Assembly (NCBI GenBank): GCA_017508605.1
Contig: JAFVYN010000130.1
Span: 1-35,998 of the forward strand
From: Clostridia bacterium
GTDB taxonomy: Bacteria; Bacillota; Clostridia; Oscillospirales; CAG-272
Length of the DNA: 35,998 bases
Reading direction: 5' to 3'
The notes under the pieces were generated by a model, which saw only the letters and a program-made list of their open reading frames with translations, was not told where the DNA came from and did not search any database. Each line of letters starts with the position of its first letter. Position 1 is the stretch's first letter. This document shows positions 25,326-33,055 of this stretch, one piece after another. Both the position numbers and the translations under genes were made by a program.

Positions 25326-26387
25326 TCAGAGGGTGATGATCTCGCGGTAGCGCTTGTTCTGAGGCACCGCGGCGGCGCAGTCGACCCGTTTTCCGTTACG
25401 GCGAAGGTCTTCCGCTTGTTTCATGACAAGGGCGGGGTCGGTGTCCTTCTGATACAGCAAAAGCACGTCGCAGTCATATGCCTCCAGGGTCTTGCCGAAA
25501 TCGTCAAGCAGATCGAGATAGACCGCAAAGCCGACGGCATGCGAGCGCTTATTCATTTTTTGCATCAGTCGGTGATACTCACCGCCCGACAGGAGGTTTT
25601 CGGCAATGCCGTTCACGTAGCCGCGGAAGACGATGCCGTTGTAATAGCGTAGGTCACCAAGGGTCGAGAAGTCGACCGCGATACGCGAGGGATCGACGAG
25701 AGAGAGGATCTTTTCAAAGCTTGTGAGGATCTGTTTTGCTTCCTCGCTTTGGCAGAAGGGTCTGATGCCCGCAAGCACCGATGCGGGCTTTCCGTAATGG
25801 CTGAGAAGCGCTTTCAGAAAATCGGCGTTTTCAAGGGGGAGGTTTTCTTCCTTGAGTATGGCGTCGATGCCGTGCTGATTCTTTTCGCCCACGCAATCGA
25901 GGATATCGCCCTCGCGGGAGGCGGGAATGCCGAGCTTTCTGACGGCAAGCATCAGAAGGTCAAGCTGCGATACCGCCAGCACCGAATCGGGCGAGACGGC
26001 GGCAAGGCTTTTTTCCGCCATAGTCAGGACCTCGCCAAGGCAAAGGGAATCGATATCCCCCAGCACCTCAACGCCCGCCTGCTCGATCTCACGGAAGGTT
26101 CCGCTTTTCTGCGAAACACGGTAGACGCTTTCGGTGTAATAGAGTTTTTTTCGCGCGTCAGGCTCGTCCTTGGTGTTTTTGACGATGGCGAGCGTGACGT
26201 CGGGCTTCAGCGCCATCAGTCTTCCCGTGGTGTCGGTGAAGGTGATGACGTGATCGGAAATGAGAAAGTTTTTATTCTGCGCGTACAGCTCGTATTCCTC
26301 GAATTTGCTCATGTTGAAGAGCGAGTAGCCGTAGGAGGCGTAGAGCGAGGAGAGTGTAGCATCGATAGAGGTCTGATAGGTAGGCAT
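25326..26387 (-). CDS. hisZ: ATP phosphoribosyltransferase regulatory subunit
   Basis: 353-aa histidyl-tRNA-synthetase-like protein without aminoacylation function that forms the HisG-HisZ complex and confers feedback control. Class II-type segments (LKPDVTLAIVKN, YYTESVYRV, YYNGIVFRGYVNG, LSGGEYHRLM) are visible. The C-terminal anticodon-binding domain is reduced to a short alpha/beta part. It is the second gene of the operon; AAAGGA precedes the ATG. Confidence 0.93.
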   Translation of the reverse strand: MPTYQTSIDATLSSLYASYGYSLFNMSKFEEYELYAQNKNFLISDHVITFTDTTGRLMALKPDVTLAIVKNTKDEPDARKKLYYTESVYRVSQKSGTFREIEQAGVEVLGDIDSLCLGEVLTMAEKSLAAVSPDSVLAVSQLDLLMLAVRKLGIPASREGDILDCVGEKNQHGIDAILKEENLPLENADFLKALLSHYGKPASVLAGIRPFCQSEEAKQILTSFEKILSLVDPSRIAVDFSTLGDLRYYNGIVFRGYVNGIAENLLSGGEYHRLMQKMNKRSHAVGFAVYLDLLDDFGKTLEAYDCDVLLLYQKDTDPALVMKQAEDLRRNGKRVDCAAAVPQNKRYREIITL

Positions 26388-26399
26388 GACGGTATCCTT

Positions 26400-26690
26400 T
26401 CAATGCTCGGATCGTGAAAGAACGGTACGGTATCCGCCCGTTCCGTAAACAAGCGCGCGGTTGACACGCGAGATGGTCGCCGTGCTGGCGCCGGTTTGCT
26501 TGGAAATGTCCTGATAATTCTTTCCTTCTTTGAGAAGCTTTGCCACCTCAAAGCGCTGAGAGAGATCGGAAAGCTCTCGGATCGTACAAAGATCGCTGAG
26601 AAACGCGCGGCATTCTTCTTCACTTTGAAGGGAGAGAAGGGCTTTGACGAGGCTGTCAACAGCTTCGGTCTCGGGATGATGTTCAGTCAT
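26400..26690 (-). CDS. hisR: TrpR-superfamily (YerC/YecD) regulator of the his operon
   Basis: 96-aa helical DNA-binding protein of the TrpR-like YerC/YecD family. Helix-turn-helix at about residues 57-80 (NYQDISKQTGASTATISRVNRAL). It is the first gene of the his operon and sits behind a promoter overlapped by an inverted repeat, so autoregulation and repression of all his genes is the straightforward model. The symbol hisR follows the use proposed for clostridial his-linked members; binding in response to histidine is inferred. AAAGGACGG precedes the ATG. Confidence 0.85.
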   Translation of the reverse strand: MTEHHPETEAVDSLVKALLSLQSEEECRAFLSDLCTIRELSDLSQRFEVAKLLKEGKNYQDISKQTGASTATISRVNRALVYGTGGYRTVLSRSEH

Positions 26691-26738
26691 GGGGCACCGT
26701 CCTTTCGGAATAGTCTGAAAATGAAATAACTGATTGAC

Positions 26739-26767
26739 ATTTTAGCACACTAAAGCGCTAAAGTCAA
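26739..26767 (-). promoter_or_regulatory. his operon promoter
   Basis: TTGACT (26767-26762), a 17-nt spacer and TAAAAT (26744-26739) form a strong sigma-A promoter on the - strand. The start is expected near 26732, about 42 nt before hisR. No T-box or leader peptide fits in this short leader. Confidence 0.82.
26741..26762. promoter_or_regulatory. inverted-repeat operator in the his promoter (putative HisR site)
   Basis: TTTAGC (26741-26746) and GCTAAA (26757-26762) are perfect inverted half-sites with a 10-nt centre, filling the spacer and touching both promoter boxes. Such a position suits repression by the TrpR-like protein encoded just downstream. The factor assignment is inference. Confidence 0.65.
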
Positions 26768-26870
26768 TAGGAAATCGGGAGAATCTTCATAAGTTTTTGG
26801 GGCAGTTTTGTGCAGATATGACAAATGCGGCTGTCGGCTGGCTCCTTTACGAAAAAGGGCAAACGGAGTC

Positions 26871-26898
26871 GGGCGATCTGCCCTTTGGCAGATCGCCC
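26871..26898 (-). terminator. perfect 12-bp hairpin downstream of the lexA-linked membrane gene
   Basis: GGGCGATCTGCC and GGCAGATCGCCC pair perfectly around a 4-nt loop. On the - strand it follows the 26929-27687 gene by 30 nt; a CCCTTTTTCG run comes only ~12 nt later, so termination may be imperfect or Rho-like. It separates the lexA unit from the his promoter. Confidence 0.6.
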
Positions 26899-26928
26899 GT
26901 ACGGTGTGATACTTGTCAGAAAAAGCTC

Positions 26929-27687
26929 TCAGGACTTCCATCTTGCGGTGATCTCCGAGATCACGTAGTAGCCGAGAAGGGTAAAGAGCGCGATCTCAAG
27001 GTAGGGAAGCAGCAGTGAGAAAATGACCGAAAAATCAAGAGAAAAGCCAAGATCGATAACGGTCATGACGGTATTGATGAGGGCGAAAAAGCCCGATACG
27101 GCGAGGTAGACGAGGACGGGCGCTTTCTTCATGGCATCCGATACCGCTCCGCGCGTGGCGGCTTTACGGTAGAGACGTTTGATCAGGTATGCCGAAAGCA
27201 GGAGGACCATACTCATTGACAAAACGCCGAGAAACGCCGAGAGGGTCGACATCAAGAACTGAAAGCCGTATGCCTCGGTGAGAAAGGACAGCGTGACGTC
27301 GTTAAGATAGAAGCCCCCGAGGTCAAAAGAGGCGTCGATCAGGGCGGTGAGAAAATACAGCGCCATGCGAAGGATCAAAGAGAGTGAAAAGAGAGCGGCA
27401 ATCTCCTGAAGCAAGAGGCTTTTTCGCAAAGCGCTTTCCTCATGCGCGGTGGCGATGACGGTGAGCGCCATGATGCCGAACATCATAAAGACCGAAAATG
27501 CCTGGGTGAGATAATGCGCGGCAAGGCAAAGCCAGGAGGGTGCGCCGTTGGCGACGAGAAGCTGATAGAGAAGAAAGAAGAGGACAAGCGAGCCTCCTCC
27601 CCCACCCCAGACGAGAATGCGCCCGAATTTTTTAAAGGCGTCTGTGCGCTCATGAATACCGTAGGGATTGTATTGGGTATGTTTCAT
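26929..27687 (-). CDS. uncharacterised six-helix membrane protein downstream of lexA
   Basis: 252-aa integral membrane protein. About six hydrophobic segments are visible (~26-48, 58-78, 92-118, 140-165, 190-210, 218-242) with short charged loops and a C-terminal cytosolic lysine. No family recognised. Its start is 5 nt after the lexA stop without a clear ribosome site, so it probably depends on lexA translation and may be co-regulated by the SOS response (inference). Confidence 0.75.
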   Translation of the reverse strand: MKHTQYNPYGIHERTDAFKKFGRILVWGGGGGSLVLFFLLYQLLVANGAPSWLCLAAHYLTQAFSVFMMFGIMALTVIATAHEESALRKSLLLQEIAALFSLSLILRMALYFLTALIDASFDLGGFYLNDVTLSFLTEAYGFQFLMSTLSAFLGVLSMSMVLLLSAYLIKRLYRKAATRGAVSDAMKKAPVLVYLAVSGFFALINTVMTVIDLGFSLDFSVIFSLLLPYLEIALFTLLGYYVISEITARWKS

Positions 27688-27692
27688 TGCGG

Positions 27693-28307
27693 TCAGTCAA
27701 AATATTTGATGGCGGCGATCACTCTGCCGAGGATCATGACTTCCTTGGTAAGGATGGGCTGCATCGTGTCATTTTCAGGTTGAAGGCGGATATGATCCTT
27801 TTCGCGATAAAAGGTCTTAACGGTGGCTTCATCCTCAAGAAGCGCCACGACCATCTGACCGTTTTCGGCATAGCCCTGCTTTTTGACGATGATGATGTCA
27901 CCGGTGTTGATGCCCGCGTTGATCATACTGTTGCCCCTGACCTTGAGGGCAAAGAGATCGTTGACGTTATAGCTTTTGCCGGTGAACTGAAAGTCGATGT
28001 GCCTCTCGATATTTTCCACCGCGAGAATGGGGGTACCGGCGGCGACCTGACCGACGAGGGGGATCTTCACCGATTCTCCCGTGGTCTTGGATTCGACCTC
28101 ACTGGTGCGGATGGTACGGCTCTTGCCGGGCGATTTACGGATATAGCCCTTTTGCACAAGCTTATCGATATAAGCGTGTACCGTCGAGGTGGACTTGATG
28201 CCAAGCGCCTCCTGAATGTCACGGACCGAGGGCGAATAGCCCGAACGGCGAATGACCTGATTGATGTAATCGAGCATTTCCTGCTCTTTGAAGGTGAGTT
28301 TTTCCAT
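27693..28307 (-). CDS. lexA: LexA repressor
   Basis: 204-aa SOS repressor. A winged helix-turn-helix at 1-65 (YSPSVRDIQEALGIKSTSTVHAYI) is followed by the S24 self-cleavage domain: scissile bond A90-G91 (VAAGTP), nucleophile S127 (GNSM) and lysine K164 (ATVKTFY). All key residues are intact. GGGAGGA precedes the ATG. LexA-type operator sequence lies upstream. Confidence 0.97.
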   Translation of the reverse strand: MEKLTFKEQEMLDYINQVIRRSGYSPSVRDIQEALGIKSTSTVHAYIDKLVQKGYIRKSPGKSRTIRTSEVESKTTGESVKIPLVGQVAAGTPILAVENIERHIDFQFTGKSYNVNDLFALKVRGNSMINAGINTGDIIIVKKQGYAENGQMVVALLEDEATVKTFYREKDHIRLQPENDTMQPILTKEVMILGRVIAAIKYFD

Positions 28308-28359
28308 AGTCTTCCTCCCGGATCGACAGTTTTCGGGAAATCCCGAGGGGTTCGACTAC

Positions 28360-28388
28360 ATTGTACCACAAAACGAACCAAAAAGCAA
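28360..28388 (-). promoter_or_regulatory. lexA promoter
   Basis: TACAAT (28365-28360) with an extended TGG just upstream forms a good -10; the -35 TTGCTT (28388-28383) is weak, at 17 nt spacing. The leader of about 45 nt contains a short palindrome at 28333-28346. Confidence 0.65.
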
Positions 28389-28399
28389 ACATTTGTGCG
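28386..28399. promoter_or_regulatory. weak second LexA-like box over the -35
   Basis: CAAACATTTGTGCG matches 8 of the 10 fixed bases of the Gram-positive LexA consensus and overlaps the lexA -35. Low-affinity site at best. Confidence 0.35.
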
Positions 28400-28432
28400 T
28401 GGTTTTTGCCATGAAAATTTGTAAATATTTTA

Positions 28433-28446
28433 TGAACAGATGTTCT
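28433..28446. promoter_or_regulatory. LexA box upstream of lexA
   Basis: TGAACAGATGTTCT carries the full core GAAC-AGAT-GTTC and fits the Gram-positive consensus CGAACRNRYGTTYG at all but the two outermost bases. It lies between the sigE stop and the lexA promoter, about 45 bp upstream of the -35, consistent with autoregulation. Confidence 0.75.
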
Positions 28447-28448
28447 TT

Positions 28449-29147
28449 TCAGATTTTATCCCCAATCGCCTCGCGCAGACGGTTGATGATCTTCTTTTCG
28501 AGGCGGGATATGTAGGACTGCGAGATCCCGAGGGCGTCGGCGACCTCCTTCTGGGTCAGCTCCTTGCCGTTGATCAGCCCGAAGCGAAGCGAAATGATGA
28601 TCTTTTCACGCTCGTCGAGGGTATTGAGGGCGGCGTGAAGCACCTTGCGGTCCTCTTCATGCTCGAGATGGGCAAAGACCGTCTCGTCATCGGTGGCAAG
28701 CACGTCGGAGAGCAGCAGCTCGTTGCCGTCCCCCGACCCTGTCAGCGGCTCTTCGAGAGACATCTCATGCTGATTCTGTCCCTTGCGCAAAAACATGAGG
28801 ATCTCGTTTTCGATACAGCGCGAGGCATAGGTGGCGAGCTTGATGTTCTTTTCGGGACGGAAGGTGTTGATCGCCTTGACCAGTCCGATCGTGCCGATTG
28901 AGATGAGATCCTCGATGCCCACCGCCGTATTTTCAAATTTCTTGGCGATATAGACCACCAGCCTTAAATTGTGTTCGACGAGCTTGGCGCGGACGCTTTC
29001 CTCCTCCTCGATACGCTCAAGCAGGGCAGCTTCCTCCTCGGGCGAGAGCGGTTTGGGAAGGGCATCCGCGCCGTTGATGTAAAACAGCCGTTTGTTTTTG
29101 TGAAAAAGCTTCATCCAAAGCCTTGAAAACAGTGAGATCACGTTCAT
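28449..29147 (-). CDS. sigE: sporulation sigma factor E precursor
   Basis: 232-aa pro-sigma-E, the first mother-cell sigma factor of endospore formation. The N-terminal ~28 residues are an amphipathic hydrophobic/basic pro-sequence (MNVISLFSRLWMKLF) ending near FYINGADALP, closely like the Bacillus protein. Region 2 contains NLRLVVYIAKKFENT and LATYASRCIENEI; region 4 ends with ISQSYISRLEKK. These fit SigE rather than SigK or SigG. The processing protease gene spoIIGA and sigG, usual neighbours, are not here. It has its own promoter with an unusual spacer. Confidence 0.95.
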   Translation of the reverse strand: MNVISLFSRLWMKLFHKNKRLFYINGADALPKPLSPEEEAALLERIEEEESVRAKLVEHNLRLVVYIAKKFENTAVGIEDLISIGTIGLVKAINTFRPEKNIKLATYASRCIENEILMFLRKGQNQHEMSLEEPLTGSGDGNELLLSDVLATDDETVFAHLEHEEDRKVLHAALNTLDEREKIIISLRFGLINGKELTQKEVADALGISQSYISRLEKKIINRLREAIGDKI

Positions 29148-29176
29148 ACCATACCCCTTTTTACGGTTTTTCTTTC

Positions 29177-29209
29177 ATTATATAAAACCGAAAGAGAGAA
29201 TTTTGTCAA
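29177..29209 (-). promoter_or_regulatory. sigE promoter with 21-nt spacer and Spo0A-like box
   Basis: TTGACA (29209-29204) and TATAAT (29182-29177) are both perfect consensus boxes but 21 nt apart. The -35 is embedded in TTTGTCAAG (+ strand 29202-29210), one base from the 0A-box TTTGTCRAA. The spoIIG promoter of Bacillus shows the same over-long spacing and Spo0A dependence. An alternative -10 TATATA would give 19 nt. Confidence 0.6.
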
Positions 29210-29267
29210 GCCTTGGGGAAGGGTGAAAAAGAGGGGCGCGGGTCATGGGAAAAGAAAAAGGAAAAGA

Positions 29268-29293
29268 GCTGTCTCACGCTGCGGTGAGACAGC
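29268..29293 (-). terminator. intrinsic terminator of the TRIC-type gene
   Basis: A perfect 10-bp stem (GCTGTCTCAC/GTGAGACAGC) with a 6-nt loop is followed on the - strand by TCTTTTCCTTTTTCTTTT. It lies 12 nt after the stop codon at 29306. Confidence 0.85.
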
Positions 29294-29305
29294 CCGATAG
29301 GGCTA

Positions 29306-29974
29306 TCATTTTTTGACACTTTCGCGGTGAAGCTCCTCTTCGGTCAATTCATGCGCCTTGGGAAGCGACCAGCGGAAGCGGGCGGCAAGAAGACGAAGCA
29401 CGATCACGGTCGCGGAGCCGAGGATCACACCGAGAAGCTCAAGGTCAAATGCCAGAAATACCGTCATCACGCCGGCGCCGATCAGGGAGGCGGTAGCATA
29501 AATATGCTTGATGAAGATATAAGGGATGTTTTTGGACATCACGTCACGCATGACGCCTCCGCCCACACCGGTGATCACACCGAGAAAGAGATAGAAAAAG
29601 ATATTGAAGCCCTCGGTTGCGTGGTGGGCGGTCTGAACGCCGATCACGGTGAACAGGCCGAGTCCGATGGAGTCAAGTGTAAGGCTTGCGCGGTCATAGA
29701 TCTTCGGGTGATGAAGAAAGATGCGTCTGACCGAGGGCAAAAAGACGATGATGGCGGTCACGATCGCTACAATACCAAAAACGGGATTGACAAAGGCGGC
29801 GGGAGGCGTCTTGCCGAGGAGAAGATCGCGGATGATCCCGCCCCCGCAAGCGGTGGTGAGACCGAGGATCGCGACGCCGAAGATATCCATGCCGCGCTTG
29901 ATCGCGACCATAGCGCCCGACAGGGCAAAGGCGACTGTGCCGAGTATTTCAAGAATCAGAATGACGGTGTCCAT
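29306..29974 (-). CDS. trimeric intracellular cation channel (TRIC)-type membrane protein
   Basis: 222-aa membrane protein of the UPF0126/TRIC family (glycine-transporter-like repeats), seven hydrophobic segments in two similar halves. Each half carries the family's glycine-rich helix break (TTACGGGIIRDLLLG and ITGVGGGVMRDVMS). Bacterial members conduct monovalent cations; the physiological role is unclear. I start at ATG 29974 (MDTVIL), with GAGGT upstream; the frame extends further but the added residues overlap the promoter. Confidence 0.9.
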   Translation of the reverse strand: MDTVILILEILGTVAFALSGAMVAIKRGMDIFGVAILGLTTACGGGIIRDLLLGKTPPAAFVNPVFGIVAIVTAIIVFLPSVRRIFLHHPKIYDRASLTLDSIGLGLFTVIGVQTAHHATEGFNIFFYLFLGVITGVGGGVMRDVMSKNIPYIFIKHIYATASLIGAGVMTVFLAFDLELLGVILGSATVIVLRLLAARFRWSLPKAHELTEEELHRESVKK

Positions 29975-30013
29975 AGTTACCTCATACGTAATACTGCTGT
30001 ATACTGCGGCAAA

Positions 30014-30042
30014 AGTATAGCACATTTCGGGTGCGTTGTCAA
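30014..30042 (-). promoter_or_regulatory. promoter of the TRIC-type gene
   Basis: TTGACA (30042-30037), exactly 17 nt, then TATACT (30019-30014) with an extended TGC before the -10. This is one of the strongest-looking promoters in the window. Confidence 0.85.
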
Positions 30043-30133
30043 GAAAAAAGAAAAGCGGCTGAAAAAAACGAAAGAGATTATTGGTTGGCGATATGCACCC
30101 ATCTTTCGATTCCCCGCGCCGAAGAGAGAAGAA

Positions 30134-30168
30134 CCCCCTGCCGACCGTATACCGTCATCGGCAGGGGG
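30134..30168. terminator. terminator of the hydratase gene
   Basis: An 11-bp GC-rich stem (CCCCCTGCCGA/TCGGCAGGGGG) with a 13-nt loop, followed on the - strand by TTCTTCTCTCTTC. It lies 5 nt after the hydratase stop. Confidence 0.8.
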
Positions 30169-30173
30169 TTTGA

Positions 30174-32393
30174 TCATCTCTTGTAATAGTTGATGAGACA
30201 GCCGTCAAGAAGGATGTCGCGGTCTTCCTTCGTGAGGGCTTCCAGATACAGGGTCACAGGTGTCAGCGTTTCACCCGAAACAAGGGTAGCGTGGATCTCG
30301 GTGTCGCCCTCTTCCACAGCCTTGCGGATGCCCTCAAAATAGAGGTAATCGCCCACCTTGGCGGGAATCTCGCCCTTCTTGGTGAAGGGCAGCATGCCCC
30401 AGTTGATGAGGTTCGAGCGATAACGCTTGGTGGCGTATTCCAGGGCAATGTTCGCGACGCCGCCCAGCACTCTCTGACAGCTTGCCGCCTGCTCTCTTGC
30501 CGAGCCGTCGCCGGGGCGCTCTGCCATCACGACGCTTGCGAGCATGACGTCGGCGGGGTTTTCGATGCCGAGCAGAGTGAAGATCTTGGCGAGCGCGGGA
30601 TTGTACTTACCGTTTCTGCGGTTGGCTTCCTGCTCTCTTGTGCGCTTGGCATTGCCGACATAGGCGGGATCCTTGCGCGAGAGGGCAAAGGAGGAGAGCT
30701 TTTCGGGATTGGAGCGGTAAGAGGAGGTGTCGCCCGAGGGGATCAGCTCGTCAGTCGTGGTGATCTTATCGGTGATCAGCGAAGCGACCGAGAGAAGAAG
30801 CTTGTCGGCAAGGGGATAGAAGGTCGGCCAGTCGGTGATGTTGGGACCGAAAACAAGCTCGGTTTCGGGCAGGGGCTTTTGGTATCCGTTATAGACGCGC
30901 GCTTCATAGGGCGCTTTGTCAAAGCGGTATTCCCGCTCGGTGTAGGTGATATCGAGAGAGTCGGCAGGGGTGAGAACACCGCCGTTTGCCGCCGTTGCCG
31001 CGATGGTACGGGCATCGGCAAGGGCAACGCAGGCGATCTGGTTGTCCTTGGGCTTGGCGCCCTCACGCATCGGGAAGTTTCTTGTGGTGTGACGGAGCGA
31101 GATGCCGTTGTTCTTCGGCACGTCGCCCGCGCCGAAGCAGGGACCGCAGAATGCAGAGCGAAGGGTTGCGCCCGACTGCACAAGGGTGGTGGCGATGCCG
31201 TGGCGGAAGACCTCGGTCATGACCGAGCCGGAGGCGGGATAGACCGACAGCGAGAAATCGCCGCTTCCCGTCACTTTGCCCGCCAAAATATCAGCCGCCG
31301 CCGCGAGATTGTCGAAAATACCGCCGGCACAGCCCGCGATCACGCCCTGATCAAGGTAGAATTTACCGTCCTTCAGCTTGGAGCGAAGGTCGATGGCGCC
31401 TTCCTTGACACCGAGGTTGTCGACGGCGTACTTCTCGCAGGAAGCGAGGATCTCATCGGCGTTTTGCAAAAATTCCCGCACGGTGTAGACGTTGCTCGGG
31501 TGGAAGGGCAGGGCGATCATGCTCTCGACCTTGGAGAGGTCGATCGTGATCGCGCGATCGTAATACGCGCCCTCCTCGGGAGAAAGGGGCTTGTAAGCAT
31601 CCCCTCTTTGATGGTTTTCAAGATATGCCTTCGTCTTTTCATCTGTGATCCAGATCGAGGAAAGACAGGTGGTCTCGGTGGTCATGACGTCGATGCCGTT
31701 ACGGAACTCGATGGGAAGCTCCTTGATGCCCTCGCCCACGAATTCCAGCACGCGGTTCTTGACAAAGCCCGATTCGAAGACCTTGCCGATGAGAGCGAGC
31801 GCTACGTCCTGCGGGCCGACACCGGGGCGCACCTTGCCCGTCAGTCTGACGGCGACGATCTCGGGATAGGGAATGTCATAGGTGCGTTTCAGAAGCTGTT
31901 TGACAAGCTCGGGACCGCCCTCGCCGATCGCCATCGTACCGAGAGCGCCGTAACGGGTGTGCGAGTCCGAGCCGAGGATCATCTTGCCGCAGCCCGCAAA
32001 ATTCTCACGCATATAGGAGTGAATAACAGCCTGGTGAGCGGGAACGTAAATGCCGCCGTATTTCTTTGCTGCCGACAGTCCGAAGGCGTGATCGTCCTCA
32101 TTGATCGTGCCACCGACCGCGCAGAGCGAGTTGTGGCAGTTGGTGAGAACGTAGGGCAGGGGAAATTCTGTAAGTCCCGAGGCACGGGCGGTCTGGATGA
32201 TGCCGACGTAGGTGATATCGTGCGATGCCATTGCGTCAAAGCGGATGGCAAGGGAATCGGGGTCATCCCCGATGCTGTGGCTTGTCAGAATGGGATACGC
32301 CATCGTCTTGGTGCGGGCAGCTTTATCCTCAGGTGTCGCGGGGACAAAAGCGCCGTCACGGTAGAGGACGGCATGGGGGTGAAGTGTTACCAT
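30174..32393 (-). CDS. aconitase-family hydratase (YbhJ-like)
   Basis: 739-aa cytosolic Fe-S hydro-lyase of the aconitase superfamily, similar in length and segments to the uncharacterised YbhJ-type hydratases. Likely [4Fe-4S] ligands are C355 (AGCAGG) and C416/C419 (FCGPC). Substrate-site segments GSDSHTRYGALG and the swivel-domain RSNLINWGMLP are visible. It may serve as aconitase in a partial TCA cycle, supplying 2-oxoglutarate, or act on another tricarboxylate; sequence alone does not settle the substrate. AAAGGA precedes the ATG. It stands alone between two terminators or gaps. An uninterrupted 703-codon antisense frame is only a composition effect. Confidence 0.88.
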   Translation of the reverse strand: MVTLHPHAVLYRDGAFVPATPEDKAARTKTMAYPILTSHSIGDDPDSLAIRFDAMASHDITYVGIIQTARASGLTEFPLPYVLTNCHNSLCAVGGTINEDDHAFGLSAAKKYGGIYVPAHQAVIHSYMRENFAGCGKMILGSDSHTRYGALGTMAIGEGGPELVKQLLKRTYDIPYPEIVAVRLTGKVRPGVGPQDVALALIGKVFESGFVKNRVLEFVGEGIKELPIEFRNGIDVMTTETTCLSSIWITDEKTKAYLENHQRGDAYKPLSPEEGAYYDRAITIDLSKVESMIALPFHPSNVYTVREFLQNADEILASCEKYAVDNLGVKEGAIDLRSKLKDGKFYLDQGVIAGCAGGIFDNLAAAADILAGKVTGSGDFSLSVYPASGSVMTEVFRHGIATTLVQSGATLRSAFCGPCFGAGDVPKNNGISLRHTTRNFPMREGAKPKDNQIACVALADARTIAATAANGGVLTPADSLDITYTEREYRFDKAPYEARVYNGYQKPLPETELVFGPNITDWPTFYPLADKLLLSVASLITDKITTTDELIPSGDTSSYRSNPEKLSSFALSRKDPAYVGNAKRTREQEANRRNGKYNPALAKIFTLLGIENPADVMLASVVMAERPGDGSAREQAASCQRVLGGVANIALEYATKRYRSNLINWGMLPFTKKGEIPAKVGDYLYFEGIRKAVEEGDTEIHATLVSGETLTPVTLYLEALTKEDRDILLDGCLINYYKR

Positions 32394-32447
32394 GGCAAAT
32401 AGTATCCTTTATTATAAAAATCGTTGATATAGAATCGTTTGTGAGAC

Positions 32448-33038
32448 TCAGTCCTTCGAGAAGGCGGTAAAGCCGCCGAGGATCAGAATGATCGCGCCGA
32501 TGACGATCGACAGCACGTGGCTTCTGATCACACCGTAAGCGATGGCGCCGCCCGCGAGAAGGGTGAATAAGAGCATAAAGAGAAGCTTGACGCCGAGAGA
32601 AACGGGCTTCGTTTCATCCTTGATAAATTCCTCCTCGGTGGGAAGCGCATCGTCATGCGCCTCAACCGCGGCATCCTCAGCCGCCTCAAGCGCTGTTTTC
32701 GCGGCTTCCTCCGCCGCGCGGCGGCGCTCTTCTTCCTCTCTTTCATATTCGGAAAGGGATTCCTGTGCCTCGCGCATCATTTCGGAATCCTCGTCAAGGA
32801 GCTTGACGAAAAAGCTGATAAGCTCAGGGCTTTTCTGATCATCGGAGGTGTTGAAAAGATAGCCGTAAACGGTCTTTACGGCGTCCTCCTTACCGACGGC
32901 GTCGGGGGAGACAACGGTATCCATCAGCTCCTCACAGTCGAGGCAGATCTCATAGCGTCTGCCGTATTTACCGATAAAGAGAAGAGCCGGCTCTTCTACG
33001 TGATCAATATTTTGGGAACAAAGGGCGCATTCTTTCAT
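32448..33038 (-). CDS. zinc-ribbon membrane protein with coiled coil
   Basis: 196-aa protein of unknown function. An N-terminal CxxC...CxxC zinc site (C4/C7, C32/C35) is followed by an acidic Glu/Ala/Arg coiled coil (~85-135) and two C-terminal hydrophobic helices (~150-170 and 173-190). I choose ATG 33038 (MKECALC) because GGAG lies 9 nt upstream; an ATG seven codons earlier has no ribosome site. It lies 17 nt after galE, probably the last gene of that operon. Confidence 0.75.
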   Translation of the reverse strand: MKECALCSQNIDHVEEPALLFIGKYGRRYEICLDCEELMDTVVSPDAVGKEDAVKTVYGYLFNTSDDQKSPELISFFVKLLDEDSEMMREAQESLSEYEREEEERRRAAEEAAKTALEAAEDAAVEAHDDALPTEEEFIKDETKPVSLGVKLLFMLLFTLLAGGAIAYGVIRSHVLSIVIGAIILILGGFTAFSKD

Positions 33039-33055
33039 ATTCGTTTTCTCCGGGG

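Noticed and set aside
30291..32402. 703-codon open frame on the + strand
   Set aside because: It is exactly antisense to the hydratase gene, has no ribosome site and its translation has no recognisable domain; long antisense frames arise from codon bias here.
32411..32416. TATAAT as -10 of the hydratase promoter
   Set aside because: No -35 at a usable distance, and the start point would fall inside the ribosome binding site.
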